Assembly (NCBI GenBank): GCA_010672965.1
Contig: JAAHFN010000004.1
Span: forward strand, 170,199 to 234,198
Direction of reading: 5' to 3'
Length of the DNA stretch: 64,000 bases
Source: Oscillatoria sp. SIO1A7
GTDB taxonomy: Bacteria > Cyanobacteriota > Cyanobacteriia > Cyanobacteriales > Laspinemataceae
Made by a program: the position numbers and the translations under genes. Positions 62,805 to 64,000 of the stretch are shown here, piece by piece (within the stretch, counting starts at the first letter, position 1; the number at the start of each line of letters is the position of its first letter). The notes beneath the pieces were generated by a model. It was given only the letters and a program-made list of their open reading frames with translations. It did not search any database and had not been told where the DNA came from.

Positions 62805-63701
62805 ATGACTGCTGTAGAAGCTGCTTGGCAACATAGTTTTGTGCGGACCAACCGGATACGCTTGCATTGCGTAACCCAAGGACAAGGAGACTTGGTGGTA
62901 CTCCTGCATGGATTTCCAGAATTTTGGTATTCCTGGCGCCATCAAATTCCCTCCCTGGCTCGCCATTTTAAAGTAGTGGTCCCAGACTTGCGCGGCTATA
63001 ACGATTCCGATAAGCCCGAGAGCGGGTACGACCTGGATACCCTCAGCAAAGATATCGTGGGCTTAATCCATAGTTTGGGATATGTCAAAGCTCATGTCGT
63101 AGGCCACGATTGGGGAGGGGCGATCGCTTGGCACCTTGCTCAGAAATTTCCCAACTCTCTCAACCAACTAGCAATATTGAATGCGCCGCACCCGCAGCGC
63201 TGGCTCCAAGACATGGGAGCAAATATGGATCGATTGCGCCAGAACTGGTATATGTTTGCATTTCAAGTTCCCGGCATTCCCGAATGGCTGATCCAGAACA
63301 ATCTTAAAGAATTCGTAAAAAATATATTTCGCGACAACGCCATCCGCAAAGGAGCTTTTACCGGCGATTTGACTAAGATTTATCAGGAAGCCCTGGCCAA
63401 ACCAGGAGTGCTGTCGGCCACTATGAATTACTACCGACAGTTGATGTCGCCCCTGAATTGGCTCGAAAACTTTGGGCGATCGCCCGCTCGGGTGAAGGCT
63501 CCCACCTTAGTTCTCTGGGGGGAAGAAGATTCTTTGTTGGGGAAAACTTTTACTGAAAATCTCGATAAATTGATTGAGGCTCCATTCAAACTCAAATTAG
63601 TGCCTCAATGCGGTCACTGGATTCAGCAAGAAGTTCCCCACCTCGTCAATCGAGAATTGCTCGACTTTCTCCGACAGGATCGACCTCAATTAGAGGGTTA
63701 A
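62805..63701 (+). CDS. Alpha/beta hydrolase (epoxide hydrolase-like)
   Basis: The 298-residue enzyme has the alpha/beta-hydrolase triad. HGFPEFWYSWR (about 34) forms the oxyanion region, the nucleophile is Asp in VGHDWGGAIAW (about 100), the acid lies in LWGEEDSLLG (about 240) and the base is His in QCGHWIQQE (about 268). The Asp nucleophile and HGFPE motif fit epoxide hydrolases and fluoroacetate-dehalogenase-like enzymes rather than lipases. The cap domain has NWYMFAFQVPG (about 145). The physiological substrate is unknown. It is a single gene. Confidence 0.9.
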   Translation: MTAVEAAWQHSFVRTNRIRLHCVTQGQGDLVVLLHGFPEFWYSWRHQIPSLARHFKVVVPDLRGYNDSDKPESGYDLDTLSKDIVGLIHSLGYVKAHVVGHDWGGAIAWHLAQKFPNSLNQLAILNAPHPQRWLQDMGANMDRLRQNWYMFAFQVPGIPEWLIQNNLKEFVKNIFRDNAIRKGAFTGDLTKIYQEALAKPGVLSATMNYYRQLMSPLNWLENFGRSPARVKAPTLVLWGEEDSLLGKTFTENLDKLIEAPFKLKLVPQCGHWIQQEVPHLVNRELLDFLRQDRPQLEG

Positions 63702-64000
63702 GTTCTTAGCTTGAGAGTTTTAAGTTTTGAGTTTTAAGTTTTAATATCAAATCCGCGTAGCTGTTCCATAAATCCCGTGGTTGCCCCGATTGGTCTGGGG
63801 CGCTCCCGGGGCGCTCCCGGGGGCACCGCCTAGGGTGTTGACTCTGTGGAATTTTTGCCTTCTTATTTTCATACAGTTTTTCTGTCACCCTTAACTTTTA
63901 GTTAGTTATAGCTCTCCTTTTAGAAAGCATGGATGGACCAAGAACTTTATTAGCCCAATCGTCAACGTCACAATTGCGAATCTTCTCCATTGCTTGTTTT
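63702..64000. repeat. Intergenic end region
   Basis: TTTTAAG/TTTTGAG heptamers (63710-63740) precede ATATCAAATCCGCGTAGCTG (63741), a family B type left end that shares AGCTGTTCCATAAATCC with 11846-11862. GGGGCGCTCCCG is tandem at 63799-63822. No family B right end and no gene are found before the window ends. Confidence 0.55.

Overview
The window is chromosomal DNA of a phycoerythrin-making, probably filamentous cyanobacterium. The support is psbA, cpeBA, a full set of phycobilisome linkers and bilin lyases, several cyanobacteria-only small families (DUF1815, DUF2839, DUF1822, DUF928, DUF1517 by recognition), very frequent HIP1 palindromes (GCGATCGC), and gaps packed with heptameric STRR-type repeats and small inverted-repeat elements. 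No species can be named from the sequence alone.

Layout. 1-5.6 kb: tRNA-Gly(CCC), a PD-(D/E)XK-like protein, a sigma-like/DUF1822 pair, a decayed 5' copy of psbA and an intact psbA. 6-9.6 kb: heme catalase, cbiD (cobalamin), a small membrane protein. 10-13 kb: a SWIM-type zinc protein with a large partner and an orphan XisI. 13.4-18.3 kb: a membrane-fusion protein with an extraordinarily long repeat hairpin and a secreted heparinase-like protein. 18.7-28.8 kb: DUF928, filamentous-hemagglutinin-type exoprotein, TPR-CHAT protease and CHASE2-adenylate cyclase, all on the + strand, a surface/signalling block. 29.1 kb: an acyltransferase.

30.6-47.9 kb is the phycoerythrin region. Rightward: cpeB-cpeA, cpeY, and a cpeZ-like gene fused to a CpcD linker domain. 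Leftward: cpcL-type linker, cpeC, cpeD, cpeE, a small CpcD-like cap, cpeS, cpeT, cpeR, then a rod linker with a new C-terminus, a linker pseudogene and a long coiled-coil protein. Together these make phycoerythrin (CpeA/B), attach its bilins (CpeY, CpeZ, CpeS, CpeT and a second CpeS-like lyase), stack it in rods (CpeC/D/E and caps), anchor rods to the membrane (CpcL type) and switch the genes on (CpeR).

The most novel material is at 37.0-41.4 kb. A rod linker has lost the usual CpcD end and instead carries two copies of a 'Y-coil-IGE-NKW' module. The same terminal motif closes a neighbouring coiled-coil protein with a DNA-binding-like head. The CpcD-HEAT fusion at 33.8 kb is a second candidate novelty.

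48-64 kb is mostly housekeeping and conserved hypothetical genes: beta-lactamase-fold protein, tyrA, two paralogous pentapeptide-repeat proteins, DUF1517, a lipoprotein, a degenerate DinG-like helicase, DUF2839, DUF1815 and an alpha/beta hydrolase. Candidate structured RNAs lie at 48.6-49.1 kb and 61.85 kb, the latter just before a 28-codon ORF.
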